Positions 44,434 through 53,229 are shown, numbered from the stretch's first letter. The stretch is 64,000 nt of DNA from JAUMBM01 sp964441755 (GCA_964441755.1 CAYTVG010000002.1:372001-436000); one strand, 5' to 3'. Program-made: numbers and translations. Notes: a model not told the origin generated them from the letters alone.

Positions 44434-44751
44434 CGTAGCGGAAGCAGGGATTTCAAAACAGCGCTGGTCAATTTTCTTAGCTCCACGGCGCAGGCCACAC
44501 ACTTCTGTTGTGTAGAGATACGCATATTCCTGTCAGCCATCTCCGGCTGTGTTCTGTACACACACTGGCTGACAGCCAGCTTGTGTTGGCTGACAACTTG
44601 TCGCGGTTTGGCTGTCTTTTTGTCACTTGTGCTTGTTTTTTGTTGTCAAAATTGACAAGAAGAGGGCCGAAAGCGCGCTTGGCACGTCAGTTGCTGGGAG
44701 TAGATAAATTATATTTCTAACCAGACAAATTGAGCTAAAAGCACAAGCAAT
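44434..44751. promoter_or_regulatory. dnaK upstream region with nested inverted repeats
   Basis: 318 bp between rfbB and dnaK. Contains CTGTCAGCCA (44530-44539) paired with TGGCTGACAG (44566-44575), the overlapping 15-bp palindrome CTGGCTG-A-CAGCCAG (44565-44579), another TGGCTGACAA (44587-44596), and a 7+2+7 dyad TTGTCAA-AA-TTGACAA (44643-44658). A TATATTTC sequence at 44710-44717 may be a weak -7 box. No CIRCE (TTAGCACTC-N9-GAGTGCTAA) was seen. Regulation of dnaK through these dyads is inference. Confidence 0.5.
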
Positions 44752-46662
44752 ATGGGTAAAATAATTGGAATTGATTTAGGGACAACCAATTCTTGTGTGG
44801 CAGTCATGGAAGGTAATGAGCCGGTGGTGATTGCCAACGATGAAGGTCGTCGTACAACCCCTTCGGTGGTGGCGTTCATGGATAATGGCGAACGCAAGAT
44901 TGGCGACCCTGCCAAGCGTCAGGCGATTACCAATCCTACGCGCACCATTGCTTCTATTAAGCGTTTTATGGGCCGCCGTTTTACGGAGTCACAGGCCGAG
45001 GCCGGCCGTACAGCTTACAAAGCTGTCAAAGGGGAGGGAGATACGGTACGCGTTGATATCGATGGCCGCCTCTATACGCCACAGGAAATTTCTGCCATGA
45101 TTCTGCAGAAAATGAAAAAAGTGGCCGAAGACTTTTTGGGTCAGGAGGTAACAGAGGCAGTAGTTACTGTGCCTGCTTATTTCAACGACTCACAGCGTCA
45201 GGCAACTAAGGAGGCAGGCGAAATTGCCGGTCTTACCATCAAACGCATTATCAATGAGCCGACAGCAGCAGCGCTGGCTTATGGTCTTGATAAGCGCAAT
45301 AAAGATATGACCATCGCTGTCTATGACTTGGGTGGCGGTACTTTCGATATCTCTATCCTGCAGCTGGGTGAGGGTGTTTTCGAAGTGAAGTCTACCAACG
45401 GGGATACACACCTCGGAGGGGACGACTTCGACGGTGTTATCATTGACTGGCTGGCAGATTCTTTCCGTCAGCAGGAGAATGTAGATCTTCGCAAAGATCC
45501 CATGGCACTGCAGCGCCTCAAAGAAGCTGCTGAAAAAGCAAAGATAGAGTTGTCAAGCTCCGCAGAAACGGAGATCAATCTGCCCTACATTACGGCCATC
45601 GATGGTGTGCCCAAGCACTTGGTGCTGAAACTGTCACGCGCTAAGTTTGAGCAACTGTCCGACAGCCTGGTCGAGCGTACGCTCGAGCCCTGCCGCAAGG
45701 CACTCAAAGATGCCGGCCTGTCAGTAGGTGAAATAGATGAAATCATTATGGTGGGGGGCTCTACCCGCATCCCGCGCATTCAGGAGGCAGTCGAGAAGTA
45801 TTTTGGCAAAAAGCCCAACCGCGGCGTAAATCCCGATGAGGTAGTGGCTGTGGGCGCGGCTATTCAGGGAGGTGTACTGAGTGGTGATGTGCAGGATGTA
45901 CTGCTACTCGACGTTACGCCGCTTTCACTGGGGATTGAGACCATGGGCGGTGTGTATGATGTGGTCATCGAGGCCAATTCTACCATACCAACGCGGAAGT
46001 CAAAGGTTTATTCCACTGCTTCGGACAACCAGCCTTCTGTGGAAATTCACATCCTGCAGGGCGAGCGTCCTATGGCTAAAGACAACCGGACGGTTGGCCG
46101 CTTTATCCTCGATGGTATCCCACCGGCACCCCGGGGTGTACCGCAGGTAGAAGTATCCTTTGATATGGATGCCAACGGTATCCTCAATGTGTCGGCTACA
46201 GACAAGGGCACCGGCAAGAAGCAGAATGTCCGCATCGAAGCATCTACGGGTCTTAGCAAAGACGAGATCGCTCGCATGAAGGCAGAGGCAGAAACCAATG
46301 CGGAGAGTGACCGCGCCGCCCGTGAGCGTGCCGAAAAAATCGTCGGTGCCGATTCATTGGTCTTTCAGTCAGAAAAGCAGCTCAAGGAGTTTGGTGACAA
46401 ACTGCCGGCCGACAAAAAGTCGACCATAGAGGCTGCTCTGGCGGAACTCAAAGCAGCTCATCAGGCGCAGGATATCAACAGCATTGATGCGGCTACCGAA
46501 AAACTAAACGCCGCCTGGGCTGCTGCCAGCCAGGAAATGTACGCTGCTACACAGGAAGCAGGGGCTGCTGCTGGCGCCGATGGCGCCGGACAGTCAGCTA
46601 AGCAGAATCCGGCCGATGATGTTACGGATGTAGAATTCGAAGAAGTAAAGGACAATCGCTAA
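44752..46662 (+). CDS. dnaK: Molecular chaperone DnaK (Hsp70)
   Basis: 636 residues, full length. ATP-driven folding chaperone of the cytoplasm acting with DnaJ and GrpE. The nucleotide-binding domain has IGIDLGTTNSCVAVMEG, VVTVPAYFNDSQRQATKEAG, NEPTAAALAYG, YDLGGGTFDISIL and MVGGSTRIPRIQ. The linker VLLLDVTPLSLGIE leads to the substrate-binding domain, and the C-terminus is Ala/Gln-rich ending in DDVTDVEFEEVKDN, the usual EEVK-type tail. dnaJ and grpE are not adjacent. An intrinsic terminator follows. Confidence 0.99.
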   Translation: MGKIIGIDLGTTNSCVAVMEGNEPVVIANDEGRRTTPSVVAFMDNGERKIGDPAKRQAITNPTRTIASIKRFMGRRFTESQAEAGRTAYKAVKGEGDTVRVDIDGRLYTPQEISAMILQKMKKVAEDFLGQEVTEAVVTVPAYFNDSQRQATKEAGEIAGLTIKRIINEPTAAALAYGLDKRNKDMTIAVYDLGGGTFDISILQLGEGVFEVKSTNGDTHLGGDDFDGVIIDWLADSFRQQENVDLRKDPMALQRLKEAAEKAKIELSSSAETEINLPYITAIDGVPKHLVLKLSRAKFEQLSDSLVERTLEPCRKALKDAGLSVGEIDEIIMVGGSTRIPRIQEAVEKYFGKKPNRGVNPDEVVAVGAAIQGGVLSGDVQDVLLLDVTPLSLGIETMGGVYDVVIEANSTIPTRKSKVYSTASDNQPSVEIHILQGERPMAKDNRTVGRFILDGIPPAPRGVPQVEVSFDMDANGILNVSATDKGTGKKQNVRIEASTGLSKDEIARMKAEAETNAESDRAARERAEKIVGADSLVFQSEKQLKEFGDKLPADKKSTIEAALAELKAAHQAQDINSIDAATEKLNAAWAAASQEMYAATQEAGAAAGADGAGQSAKQNPADDVTDVEFEEVKDNR

Positions 46663-46746
46663 GGGTGTACACGGGAAAGCGCCGGCTCTGACCCGGTAAT
46701 ATAGTCCCGAATACACCACAAGCGAAGTCTTGACTGATAATTGCAG

Positions 46747-46787
46747 AAAAGCCTGTTTTTTGATTAGATCAAAAAGCAGGCTTTTTT
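46747..46787 (+). terminator. Intrinsic terminator of dnaK
   Basis: Stem formed by AAAAGCCTGTTTTTTGA and TCAAAAAGCAGGCTTTT (one mismatch), followed by TTTTTTATTT. Confidence 0.85.
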
Positions 46788-46880
46788 ATTTAAAAAAAAA
46801 TGATTTTTAGGTGTTTATGTTTGCCTGAAAGCAAATATGGGAATTGTTCCCGGAAATGAGTTTGGGGGTAAATGTTTATC

Positions 46881-46922
46881 GGTTGTAAAGGAGCACAACC
46901 GCTGATGTGCGACTGAAAAAAG
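46881..46922. repeat. Dispersed intergenic repeat, candidate copy C (inverted)
   Basis: Read on the minus strand it gives CTTTTTTCAGTCGCACATC, then GCGGTTGTGCTCCTTTACA. It shares the CAGTC head and the TGCTCCTT core with copies A, B and D but diverges after that. Confidence 0.35.
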
Positions 46923-47553
46923 TGAACGCTTACGCAAAAGTACCAGCCTTAGCCCCTGAATAAACCATGAACACGCCCTTAAAAGGAAATGTCCTCTGAG
47001 TTACCTCCGAGGACATTCGATACTATGAACAAACACTCACCCAATTATTCTTAATCGGCAGAGCCGAAATTTATCTCGTTCGTTTTGTTGTCTTTCGATC
47101 AACTTGACATTACAAAGAACCAGCATTTTGAATTATTTAAAATCACGGAATAAGGATTTTTGTGACATAGCAAAAGCGCATTTGTTGTGGCCTGTTTGTG
47201 TTATTGCCTGTTTCTATGGGTTATTTGTATATTAAATATGAAGAAATAATCATCTTTTTATTTGTATGTTTTAGTATTTTTTATTGTGTTTTTTTATAGA
47301 TATAATTTTTAATTTTTAAAATAGATAGATTTTGAAATAAATAGAATTAGTGCTGTTTTTGCCACGGTATGCCTGTTATTTTGATTGTGTCACAAAAAGA
47401 ATGGAATTATTTAGTAGCTTTTTTTGATTTTTTTCCGCTTCTCTTGCGCGATAAGTTGTGAAAACCGGAGATATAAACGATCTCACCGTTTGGTCTTCTC
47501 GCAACTTATGCTTCGATAGTAGGTAGCTACAGGGGGGAGGGCTAAAAAACCAA

Positions 47554-47583
47554 ATAAAAAAAGGTATTGCTTTCGCAATACCT
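47554..47583 (-). terminator. Orphan intrinsic terminator on the minus strand
   Basis: Minus strand reads AGGTATTGC-GAAA-GCAATACCT followed by TTTTTTATTTG: perfect 9-bp stem, GNRA tetraloop and T-tract. No minus-strand gene lies upstream of it, so the transcript it ends is unknown. Confidence 0.8.
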
Positions 47584-47774
47584 CTTTACATTTAGCAAAA
47601 AAGGCACGAACACGCATGTTGCGGTGAAGGCCTTGCAAGATTCGTTACACTGGGCCAGGAAAGTGGAATGGGATTACCCAACGCGTGCGGGCAACGGAAT
47701 CCTGTAGTACCTTTGCAACAGTAGTGAATGAAAAAATTCTTTCTCGGCGTCGATGTTTATGAAGCAAATATCTA

Positions 47775-47804
47775 TTGAAATATCCCCTCAAATTGATACA
47801 TTTG
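47775..47804 (+). promoter_or_regulatory. Candidate promoter of the helical-repeat protein gene
   Basis: TTG (47775-47777), 19-bp spacer, TACATTTG (47797-47804), about 100 bp before ATG 47903. Confidence 0.45.
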
Positions 47805-47902
47805 CATTTGTTACTGTACTGGGTTTTTTGTTTGTTTTTGTATTATTTGTTTGATTGATAGTTTTTTATAGTTTATTTAATTGGTGAAAAATGTAAAATG
47901 GT

Positions 47903-49381
47903 ATGAAAGAAAGTAAGCTGATAGCCTATATTAGTCGGATGAATGTACGTGAACGGGAGCGTTTCCGCCTGTTTGTACAGTCGCCCTACTTTAACCAGCA
48001 CGACAAGACGACCCGTTTGCTGGAGATTATCATGGAGCAGCCCGACATGGCGGCGGCTGCCTTTGACCGGAGGCAGGTGTTTGCACGTCTTTTTCCGGGG
48101 GAGCCTTTCGATGAGCAGCAGTTGTTCAACGTTATGTCCTACCTGAAAAAACTCCACCATCGGTTTTTGGCTTTTGAGAAGTTCGAAGAGGATGATCTCG
48201 AAGAGGAGTTGCTGACGCTGGAGGCGGCTTTTACGCAAAACCAGTTTGACCTGCTCAAAAACCGCAGCAAGCAGATTGAGAAAAAGCTTTCGAAGTATGC
48301 CTATCAGGATAGTCGTTTTCTGATGGCCAACTATCGCCATAGCAATGTGCTGGGTTACTACAGTTCTCACTACGAGGATCGTTCCAATCCCGAGCTGCTG
48401 CAGCGCATGCTCAATTACCTCGATCGCTACTACCTGCTGGAGAAGTTGAAGCATGCCTGTCACCTGACGGCCAACAATATGAATGTAAACGCGCATTTCG
48501 ACCTGAGTTTTTTCGATGCGCTGCTCGATTACTACCGCGCCAATCGGGACAAGTTTGCCGATGATCGCGGGGTAGAGTTGTACTATACCATTTATATGAG
48601 TCTCAAAGAGGCCAATGAGCCGACTCACTACCAGCGACTCAAAAAGCTGCTGATTGACGAGCTGGATTATTTTGGACTTACCCAGCAGCGCGATTTGTTT
48701 ATTTCCGCTAACAATTATTGTATCAGTCGTATCAATCAGGGAGAAGCCAGCTATCAGCCGGAGCTTTTTCAGCTCTACAAGCAGGGGCTCAAAACAGGGC
48801 TCATCCTGGAAAATGATCTGCTGACGGAGTGGAATTTCAAGAATATTACAGCGCTGGGTTGTTTGTTGAAGGAATATGAGTGGACGGAGGAGTTTATCGA
48901 GGAGTATCGGGATAAACTTCCTGTTCACCGCCGCGAGAATGCCTACAACTACAACCTCGCACACCTTTTTTACAGCAAAAAAATGTACAAGGACGCGCAG
49001 CGTGTCCTGCTGCTGGTACAATTTTCCGACGTGAAGTACCACCTGAGCGCCAACACCCTGCTGCTCCGGATTTATTATGAGTCTGGTGATACCGAGGCAC
49101 TGCTGTCGCTGATTGACACTTTCCGCATCTATATCATCCGCAACCGCAAGATGACGGTTGAGCAAAAGCGTGGGTTTACCAATTTTCTCAGATTTGCCAA
49201 GAAGCTGGCCTTACTCAGGCATCACGATGGTACCTACTCGCGGCGGGGGTTGCAGGAAAAGCTTACAGCCCTCTACGACAAACTGCGGGCAACACCCAAT
49301 GTGGCCAATCGCATCTGGCTTGAAGAAGAGTGCAGGCCTGCTTCGGTCAAATCGGTGGAAATGGCTGATCTGGGTGAGTAG
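47903..49381 (+). CDS. Large alpha-helical repeat protein of unknown function
   Basis: 492 residues, almost entirely helical by eye, with no signal peptide or membrane segment. Segments such as NAYNYNLAHLFYSKKMYKDAQRVL-type helices (around residue 345) and SANTLLLRIYYESGDTEALLSL resemble TPR or solenoid repeats. The N-terminus (LIAYISRMNVRERERFRLFV) is basic. I recognise the pattern from multi-copy hypothetical proteins in Saprospiria but know no function. Cytoplasmic scaffold or regulatory role is only a guess. An antisense frame of 430 codons overlaps it and is treated as a shadow. Confidence 0.8.
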   Translation: MKESKLIAYISRMNVRERERFRLFVQSPYFNQHDKTTRLLEIIMEQPDMAAAAFDRRQVFARLFPGEPFDEQQLFNVMSYLKKLHHRFLAFEKFEEDDLEEELLTLEAAFTQNQFDLLKNRSKQIEKKLSKYAYQDSRFLMANYRHSNVLGYYSSHYEDRSNPELLQRMLNYLDRYYLLEKLKHACHLTANNMNVNAHFDLSFFDALLDYYRANRDKFADDRGVELYYTIYMSLKEANEPTHYQRLKKLLIDELDYFGLTQQRDLFISANNYCISRINQGEASYQPELFQLYKQGLKTGLILENDLLTEWNFKNITALGCLLKEYEWTEEFIEEYRDKLPVHRRENAYNYNLAHLFYSKKMYKDAQRVLLLVQFSDVKYHLSANTLLLRIYYESGDTEALLSLIDTFRIYIIRNRKMTVEQKRGFTNFLRFAKKLALLRHHDGTYSRRGLQEKLTALYDKLRATPNVANRIWLEEECRPASVKSVEMADLGE

Positions 49382-49718
49382 TCGCTGCTGTCTCAATCTG
49401 TATCCGGCAATGGATTGCAGTCAATGCAGGAGAATGAGACAGGGGTTGTTTTGTGCCTGCCTGAAAATTGATAGCGTGTTTTTTCGCGTCTTAGCAAGCG
49501 TAAGGCCGCGGCTGTGTATCATCCGGTAAAGGCAAAAACTTGCGAAAACGCACCGTTTGGGGACCGGAAAGAAAATTCCGGACGAGCGCCTAAACCATTC
49601 TGTTGGCCGAATGGTTTCCAAAGGGTTGTAGCTGTGTCGCCCGGCATAAGCCGGGGCTGTCGGGATAGCTGCAATCGGGGCGGTTGTGCCCTGCTTTTTC
49701 ACTCAATAGCATGTCTGC
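49382..49718. other. Intergenic region with three hairpins and a possible repeat copy
   Basis: 337 bp. Holds a possible diverged copy E of the dispersed repeat (about 49491-49554), and hairpins at 49564-49581 (CCGGAA/TTCCGG), 49592-49617 (AAACCATTC/GAATGGTTT) and 49640-49655 (CCCGGC/GCCGGG). No T-tract terminator or gene was recognised. The run of hairpins ends about 60 bp before the GTG start of the ABC transporter. Confidence 0.45.
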
Positions 49719-51509
49719 GTGGAGCATCTCAAGTATCTCAATAAGTTTTTTTATAAGTATCGCGGTAAGTTTTTGCTGGGATTCTTGTTCGTTACCATTT
49801 CCAATTATTTCCGGGTATTACAACCGGGTATGATCCGGGAGGGCTTTGATCTGGTGGTCGAGCAGATAGCCATGTACCGTCTGCTGGACGGCTTTTCGCT
49901 GCAGCAGGCGTACTTTCAGCTGCTCAGCACTTCCCTGATTTATTATGGGGGACTGGTAATTATGCTGGCGATTGTGATGGGGATATTTATGTACTTCATG
50001 CGGCAGACATTGATCGTGATGTCGCGCCTGATTGAAAATGATCTGCGGGAGGAAATCTTTGGTCAATACGAGCGGCTGAGCCTGTCTTTTTATAAGCGGA
50101 ATAATACAGGTGATCTGATGTCGCGAATCACAGAGGATGTTTCCAAGGTGCGTAACTACCTTGGGCCTGTGCTCTTGTACGGCTTCAACCTCTCTAGTAC
50201 CGTTATCCTGACAGTCTATGTGATGCTCGAGGTCAATCCGACGCTTACGCTTTACTGCCTCGCTCCGCTGCCCTTTCTGTCCATCAGTATTTACTATGTA
50301 AGCAATATGATTCACCAGCGCAGCGAACGAATACAGCAGCAACTGGCGATGCTCAATGTGTCGGCACAGGAAGTGTACAGTGGTATTCGGGTGGTGAAGT
50401 CATACGTACAGGAAAAACCTACTGCCCGGCATTTTGCCGGCGAGTGCGAGTCGTTTAAAACAGAGTCGCTTCGCCTCACGCGGGTGGATGCCTATTTTTA
50501 TCCGCTCATGCTCCTCATGATTGGTGCCAGCACCATACTGACGGTTTATGTGGGCGGCCTGGAGGTGATTGCGGGCAATGTGACGCCCGGCAATATCGCG
50601 GAGTTTGTGATTTATGTCAACATGCTTACCTGGCCTGTGACCTCCATTGGCTGGATCGCCTCCCTGACGCAACAGGCAGCAGCCTCCCAAAAGCGGATTA
50701 ATGAATTTTTGCAGATCAGGCCTGAGATTAGCAGTCCGTTGACGCAGCCTGGTCCGCTTCAGGGGGATATCGTTTTTGATCATGTAAGCTTTCAATACCC
50801 GGATACGGGCATTCAGGCACTGCAGGACGTTTCTTTTCACCTCAAGCCCGGGCAGAAGATGGCCATCATCGGCAAGACGGGCTCAGGAAAAACGACTATT
50901 GCCGACTTGCTGTTGCGCATGTATGATCTGCCTGATGACCGTATACGCATCGACGGAAAGCCTGTCAGGCAAATAGATCTTGACAACCTGCGCGCCCGTA
51001 CGGGCTACGTTCCGCAGGACGTATTTCTGTTTAGCGATACCGTCGCCAACAATATTGCTTTTGGTAAAAGAGGAGCGACAGAGGCTGAGATACACGAATT
51101 TGCCCGCTACGCAGCTGTCTACGACGACATCATGGGGTTGCCAAATGGATTTGCTACCCTCGTAGGTGAGCGCGGTGTCACACTGTCAGGAGGCCAAAAA
51201 CAGCGCATTTCTATTGCCCGGGCGCTGATCAAGCAGCCTGATATCATTATCCTCGACGACTGCCTGTCGGCCGTAGATACCCATACCGAGCGTACCATAC
51301 TGTCGTACTTTACCAACGCACTGCGCGACAAGACCACGGTTGTCATCACCCACCGCATTTACAGCCTGCTGTCTTTTGACCTCATCATCGTGCTGGACGA
51401 AGGTCGCATCATCGAGCAGGGTACCCACGAACAGCTCATGGCCCGCAAAGGGGCCTATGCAGAGCTGTACGAAAGACAGCTGGTTGAGGAGGCAGAAACT
51501 ACTGCCTAA
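49719..51509 (+). CDS. ABC exporter (type IV, fused membrane and ATPase domains)
   Basis: 596 residues starting with GTG 49719; an in-frame TAG lies 12 bp upstream, so no ATG start is possible nearby. Six membrane helices in residues about 15-320 are followed by a nucleotide-binding domain. It has Walker A IGKTGSGKTTIADLLL, Q-loop YVPQDVFLF, signature LSGGQKQRISIARAL, Walker B IIILDDCLSAVDT and the H-loop VITHRI. The residue after the Walker B Asp is Asp instead of the catalytic Glu, as in the degenerate half of heterodimeric exporters such as BmrC/TM287 types. No partner subunit is adjacent. Lipid or drug export is the general expectation; substrate unknown. Confidence 0.92.
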   Translation: MEHLKYLNKFFYKYRGKFLLGFLFVTISNYFRVLQPGMIREGFDLVVEQIAMYRLLDGFSLQQAYFQLLSTSLIYYGGLVIMLAIVMGIFMYFMRQTLIVMSRLIENDLREEIFGQYERLSLSFYKRNNTGDLMSRITEDVSKVRNYLGPVLLYGFNLSSTVILTVYVMLEVNPTLTLYCLAPLPFLSISIYYVSNMIHQRSERIQQQLAMLNVSAQEVYSGIRVVKSYVQEKPTARHFAGECESFKTESLRLTRVDAYFYPLMLLMIGASTILTVYVGGLEVIAGNVTPGNIAEFVIYVNMLTWPVTSIGWIASLTQQAAASQKRINEFLQIRPEISSPLTQPGPLQGDIVFDHVSFQYPDTGIQALQDVSFHLKPGQKMAIIGKTGSGKTTIADLLLRMYDLPDDRIRIDGKPVRQIDLDNLRARTGYVPQDVFLFSDTVANNIAFGKRGATEAEIHEFARYAAVYDDIMGLPNGFATLVGERGVTLSGGQKQRISIARALIKQPDIIILDDCLSAVDTHTERTILSYFTNALRDKTTVVITHRIYSLLSFDLIIVLDEGRIIEQGTHEQLMARKGAYAELYERQLVEEAETTA

Positions 51510-51530
51510 AAATCAATTTATTGTATTTCT

Positions 51531-51560
51531 TTTGTTTTGTTGTCCAAATGCCTACTTTTG
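51531..51560 (+). promoter_or_regulatory. Promoter of the DUF3276 gene
   Basis: TTTG (51531-51534), 18-bp spacer, TACTTTTG (51553-51560). Transcription would start near 51567, favouring ATG 51602 over the upstream start at 51569. Confidence 0.6.
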
Positions 51561-51601
51561 TATAACAAATGACGATTGTTACCCAAATACAATGTAGCAG
51601 T

Positions 51602-52003
51602 ATGGATCAACAGAACCGGGGGGGGCATTCTGATAGTGTCTACTCAATTAAAGTTAGAGCCGGCAAAAGGCGCACGTATTTTTTTGATGTCAAGCGGACG
51701 AAAGGGGATGATTTCTATCTCACCCTGACGGAGAGCACCAAGCGTCTTAACGACGACGGCATGGAGCGCCACAAAATTTTCCTTTACAAGGAAGACTTCA
51801 ACCGCTTCCTGGAAGGGCTGGAGGATGTCATCAGCTATGTTAAAAACGAGCTGATGCCTGATTACGATTACGACGAATTTGCTCGCCGTTATGAGGAAGA
51901 TGAAAACGCTTCATTTGGTCAGGGCGATGCACCGCGCAGCCCACTGCCGCCTCGCCGCGAGGACAATCCTACGCGCATCGATGATGAGGATATGAGTTGG
52001 TAG
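51602..52003 (+). CDS. DUF3276 PUR-like nucleic-acid-binding protein
   Basis: 133 residues from ATG 51602. Full-length match to the DUF3276 family, which resembles PUR-alpha repeats: SIKVRAGKRRTYFFDVKRTK, YLTLTESTKR, and HKIFLYKEDFNRFLEGLEDV. PUR domains bind single-stranded DNA and RNA. The Bacteroidota proteins are abundant, but their role is not settled. The C-terminus is acidic and Arg/Pro-rich and probably disordered. Cytoplasmic. Two stacked hairpins follow the stop. Confidence 0.9.
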   Translation: MDQQNRGGHSDSVYSIKVRAGKRRTYFFDVKRTKGDDFYLTLTESTKRLNDDGMERHKIFLYKEDFNRFLEGLEDVISYVKNELMPDYDYDEFARRYEEDENASFGQGDAPRSPLPPRREDNPTRIDDEDMSW

Positions 52004-52014
52004 TGTGGAAAGAT

Positions 52015-52099
52015 TACTTCACCGCTCAGGCGGTAAAGTAGAATAGTTCGCAAGTGCCTGCTGTGATTTTTCTTCGAAAAATCACAGCAGGCACTTGCG
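52015..52099 (+). terminator. Two stacked hairpins between the DUF3276 and gluQRS-like genes
   Basis: A small imperfect stem (52015-52040) is followed by an unusually long perfect stem: 24-bp arms at 52049-52072 and 52076-52099 around a 3-nt loop. The second ends 16 bp before ATG 52116. It could terminate the upstream transcript or act as an attenuator or leader for the downstream gene. There is no T-tract after it. Confidence 0.65.
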
Positions 52100-52115
52100 T
52101 AAAACACATTACGGT

Positions 52116-53042
52116 ATGCATCCGCAAAAAACGCGCTTTGCGCCCACGCCTAGTGGGCTGCTGCACCCCGGCAACGGTATCTCTTTCCTGGTCACCTGGG
52201 TGCTGGCCCGCGCGACTGGCGCTTCCATCCTTTTGCGCATTGATGACCTCGACGAGCAGCGCCGCCGGCTGGTATATGTAGAGGATATTTTTTATACCCT
52301 TGACTGGCTGGGACTGGACTATGATGAGGGGCCTGCCGGGGTCGATGATTTTTTTGCCCACTGGACACAGCGATCGCGCATGGATTTGTACCAACAGGCA
52401 CTTGACAGGCTTCGACACAGTACGAACAGGCTGTACGCCTGTTGTTGTACGCATCGGCAGTTACAGGCGTCAGCTGTGCAAAAAGGTATCTATGCAGGCA
52501 GCTGCCGCGAAGCAGGCTTATCGCTTGATCTTCCGGGGGTAGCCTGGCGATTGCGTCTGCCTGAAGAGAGCCGGCTGTTATGTCGCGGCTGGGGTGGGGT
52601 GGCAGATCAGCAACTGTATCCGGCCAGCCTGATGGGGGATTTTGTAGTGCGTAAAAAGGATGGAGACCCTGCCTATCAGCTTAGCTCAGTGGTGGATGAT
52701 TTGTATTTTGGGGTAACTGCAGTGGTGCGTGGCATGGATTTGTTGCCTTCGACAGCTGCACAGCTGTACCTGGCATTGGTATTGCAAGAGGAGGCTTTCC
52801 TGCAGCTGCGCTTTTTTCATCATCCGCTGCTGCTGGACGGGGCAGGGGAGAAGTTGTCAAAATCGCAGGGCGCAGCTTCTCTGCAGGCCTGGCGTGAGGC
52901 CGGCCAAAGTCCGGCACGCTTGCTGGATACGGCCGCGCGTTGGTTGGGACTGACGCCACCTGCAGAGGGCTTATCGTCAGCCGCCGCTCTGCTGGCGCTG
53001 CTGCAGGCTGGCGCTGCAGGTAGCGGACAAAATGCGGGTTGA
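52116..53042 (+). CDS. gluQ: Glutamyl-Q tRNA(Asp) synthetase-like protein
   Basis: 308 residues from ATG 52116 (a TTG at 52095 lies inside the preceding hairpin). A class I Glu-tRNA synthetase catalytic core without the anticodon domain, the size of GluQRS. FAPTPSGLLHPGN is a variant HIGH loop, LLRIDDLDEQR binds Glu, and LSKSQG is the KMSKS loop. Cys residues in YACCCTHRQL and GSCREAG match the zinc site of GluQRS. The enzyme charges Glu onto queuosine at position 34 of tRNA-Asp. The HIGH variant and the shortened linker mean activity needs proof, so the name is assigned with moderate confidence. Confidence 0.8.
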   Translation: MHPQKTRFAPTPSGLLHPGNGISFLVTWVLARATGASILLRIDDLDEQRRRLVYVEDIFYTLDWLGLDYDEGPAGVDDFFAHWTQRSRMDLYQQALDRLRHSTNRLYACCCTHRQLQASAVQKGIYAGSCREAGLSLDLPGVAWRLRLPEESRLLCRGWGGVADQQLYPASLMGDFVVRKKDGDPAYQLSSVVDDLYFGVTAVVRGMDLLPSTAAQLYLALVLQEEAFLQLRFFHHPLLLDGAGEKLSKSQGAASLQAWREAGQSPARLLDTAARWLGLTPPAEGLSSAAALLALLQAGAAGSGQNAG

Positions 53043-53173
53043 AGCTGGCCTGTGGACGCTTCAGCTCCTGATCGGGTGCATTTTTGGCTGCTGTAGGCAG
53101 CGAAAAAAATACTGACAGAAAAGCCTGTCTGTATTGAATGCAAAGACTCCGGCAGTGTGTGCACAAAAGCAAA

Positions 53174-53201
53174 GCCCTGCCGAACTTGCGTCCGGCAGGG
53201 C
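53174..53201 (-). terminator. Terminator of the rplU-rpmA operon
   Basis: 9-bp GC-rich arms GCCCTGCCG / CGGCAGGGC, followed on the minus strand by TTTGCTTTTG. It lies about 30 bp after the rpmA stop. Confidence 0.75.
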
Positions 53202-53229
53202 CTCGATATTACTATGAAAGATATGCTTA

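Larger units (their letters stand above)
46788..47902. other. AT-rich 1.1 kb gap without a recognised gene
   Basis: Markedly lower GC than the flanks, especially 47150-47450. Contents seen: an inverted-orientation candidate copy C of the dispersed repeat (46881-46922), a 9-bp hairpin (46988-47016), an orphan minus-strand intrinsic terminator (47554-47583), a structured-looking stretch at 47600-47720, and a promoter-like TTG-N19-TACATTTG at 47775-47804 for the downstream gene. No ORF here has a convincing product. It could be a degenerate mobile-element scar or hold a small RNA. Confidence 0.5.

Noticed and set aside
44434..44751. CIRCE/HrcA operator upstream of dnaK
   Set aside because: Looked for TTAGCACTC-N9-GAGTGCTAA and did not find it; the dyads present are different.
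47728..47854. Two tiny plus-strand frames (starting KKFFLGVDV, IS110-like in look, and a hydrophobic 31-mer)
   Set aside because: Too short and in AT-rich sequence; the resemblance to an IS110 transposase start rests on nine residues.
47873..49165. Antisense frame of 430 codons opposite the helical-repeat protein gene
   Set aside because: The plus-strand frame has coherent helical repeats and normal codon use; the antisense product is a low-complexity Leu/Ile/Val/Gln string with no recognisable domain.
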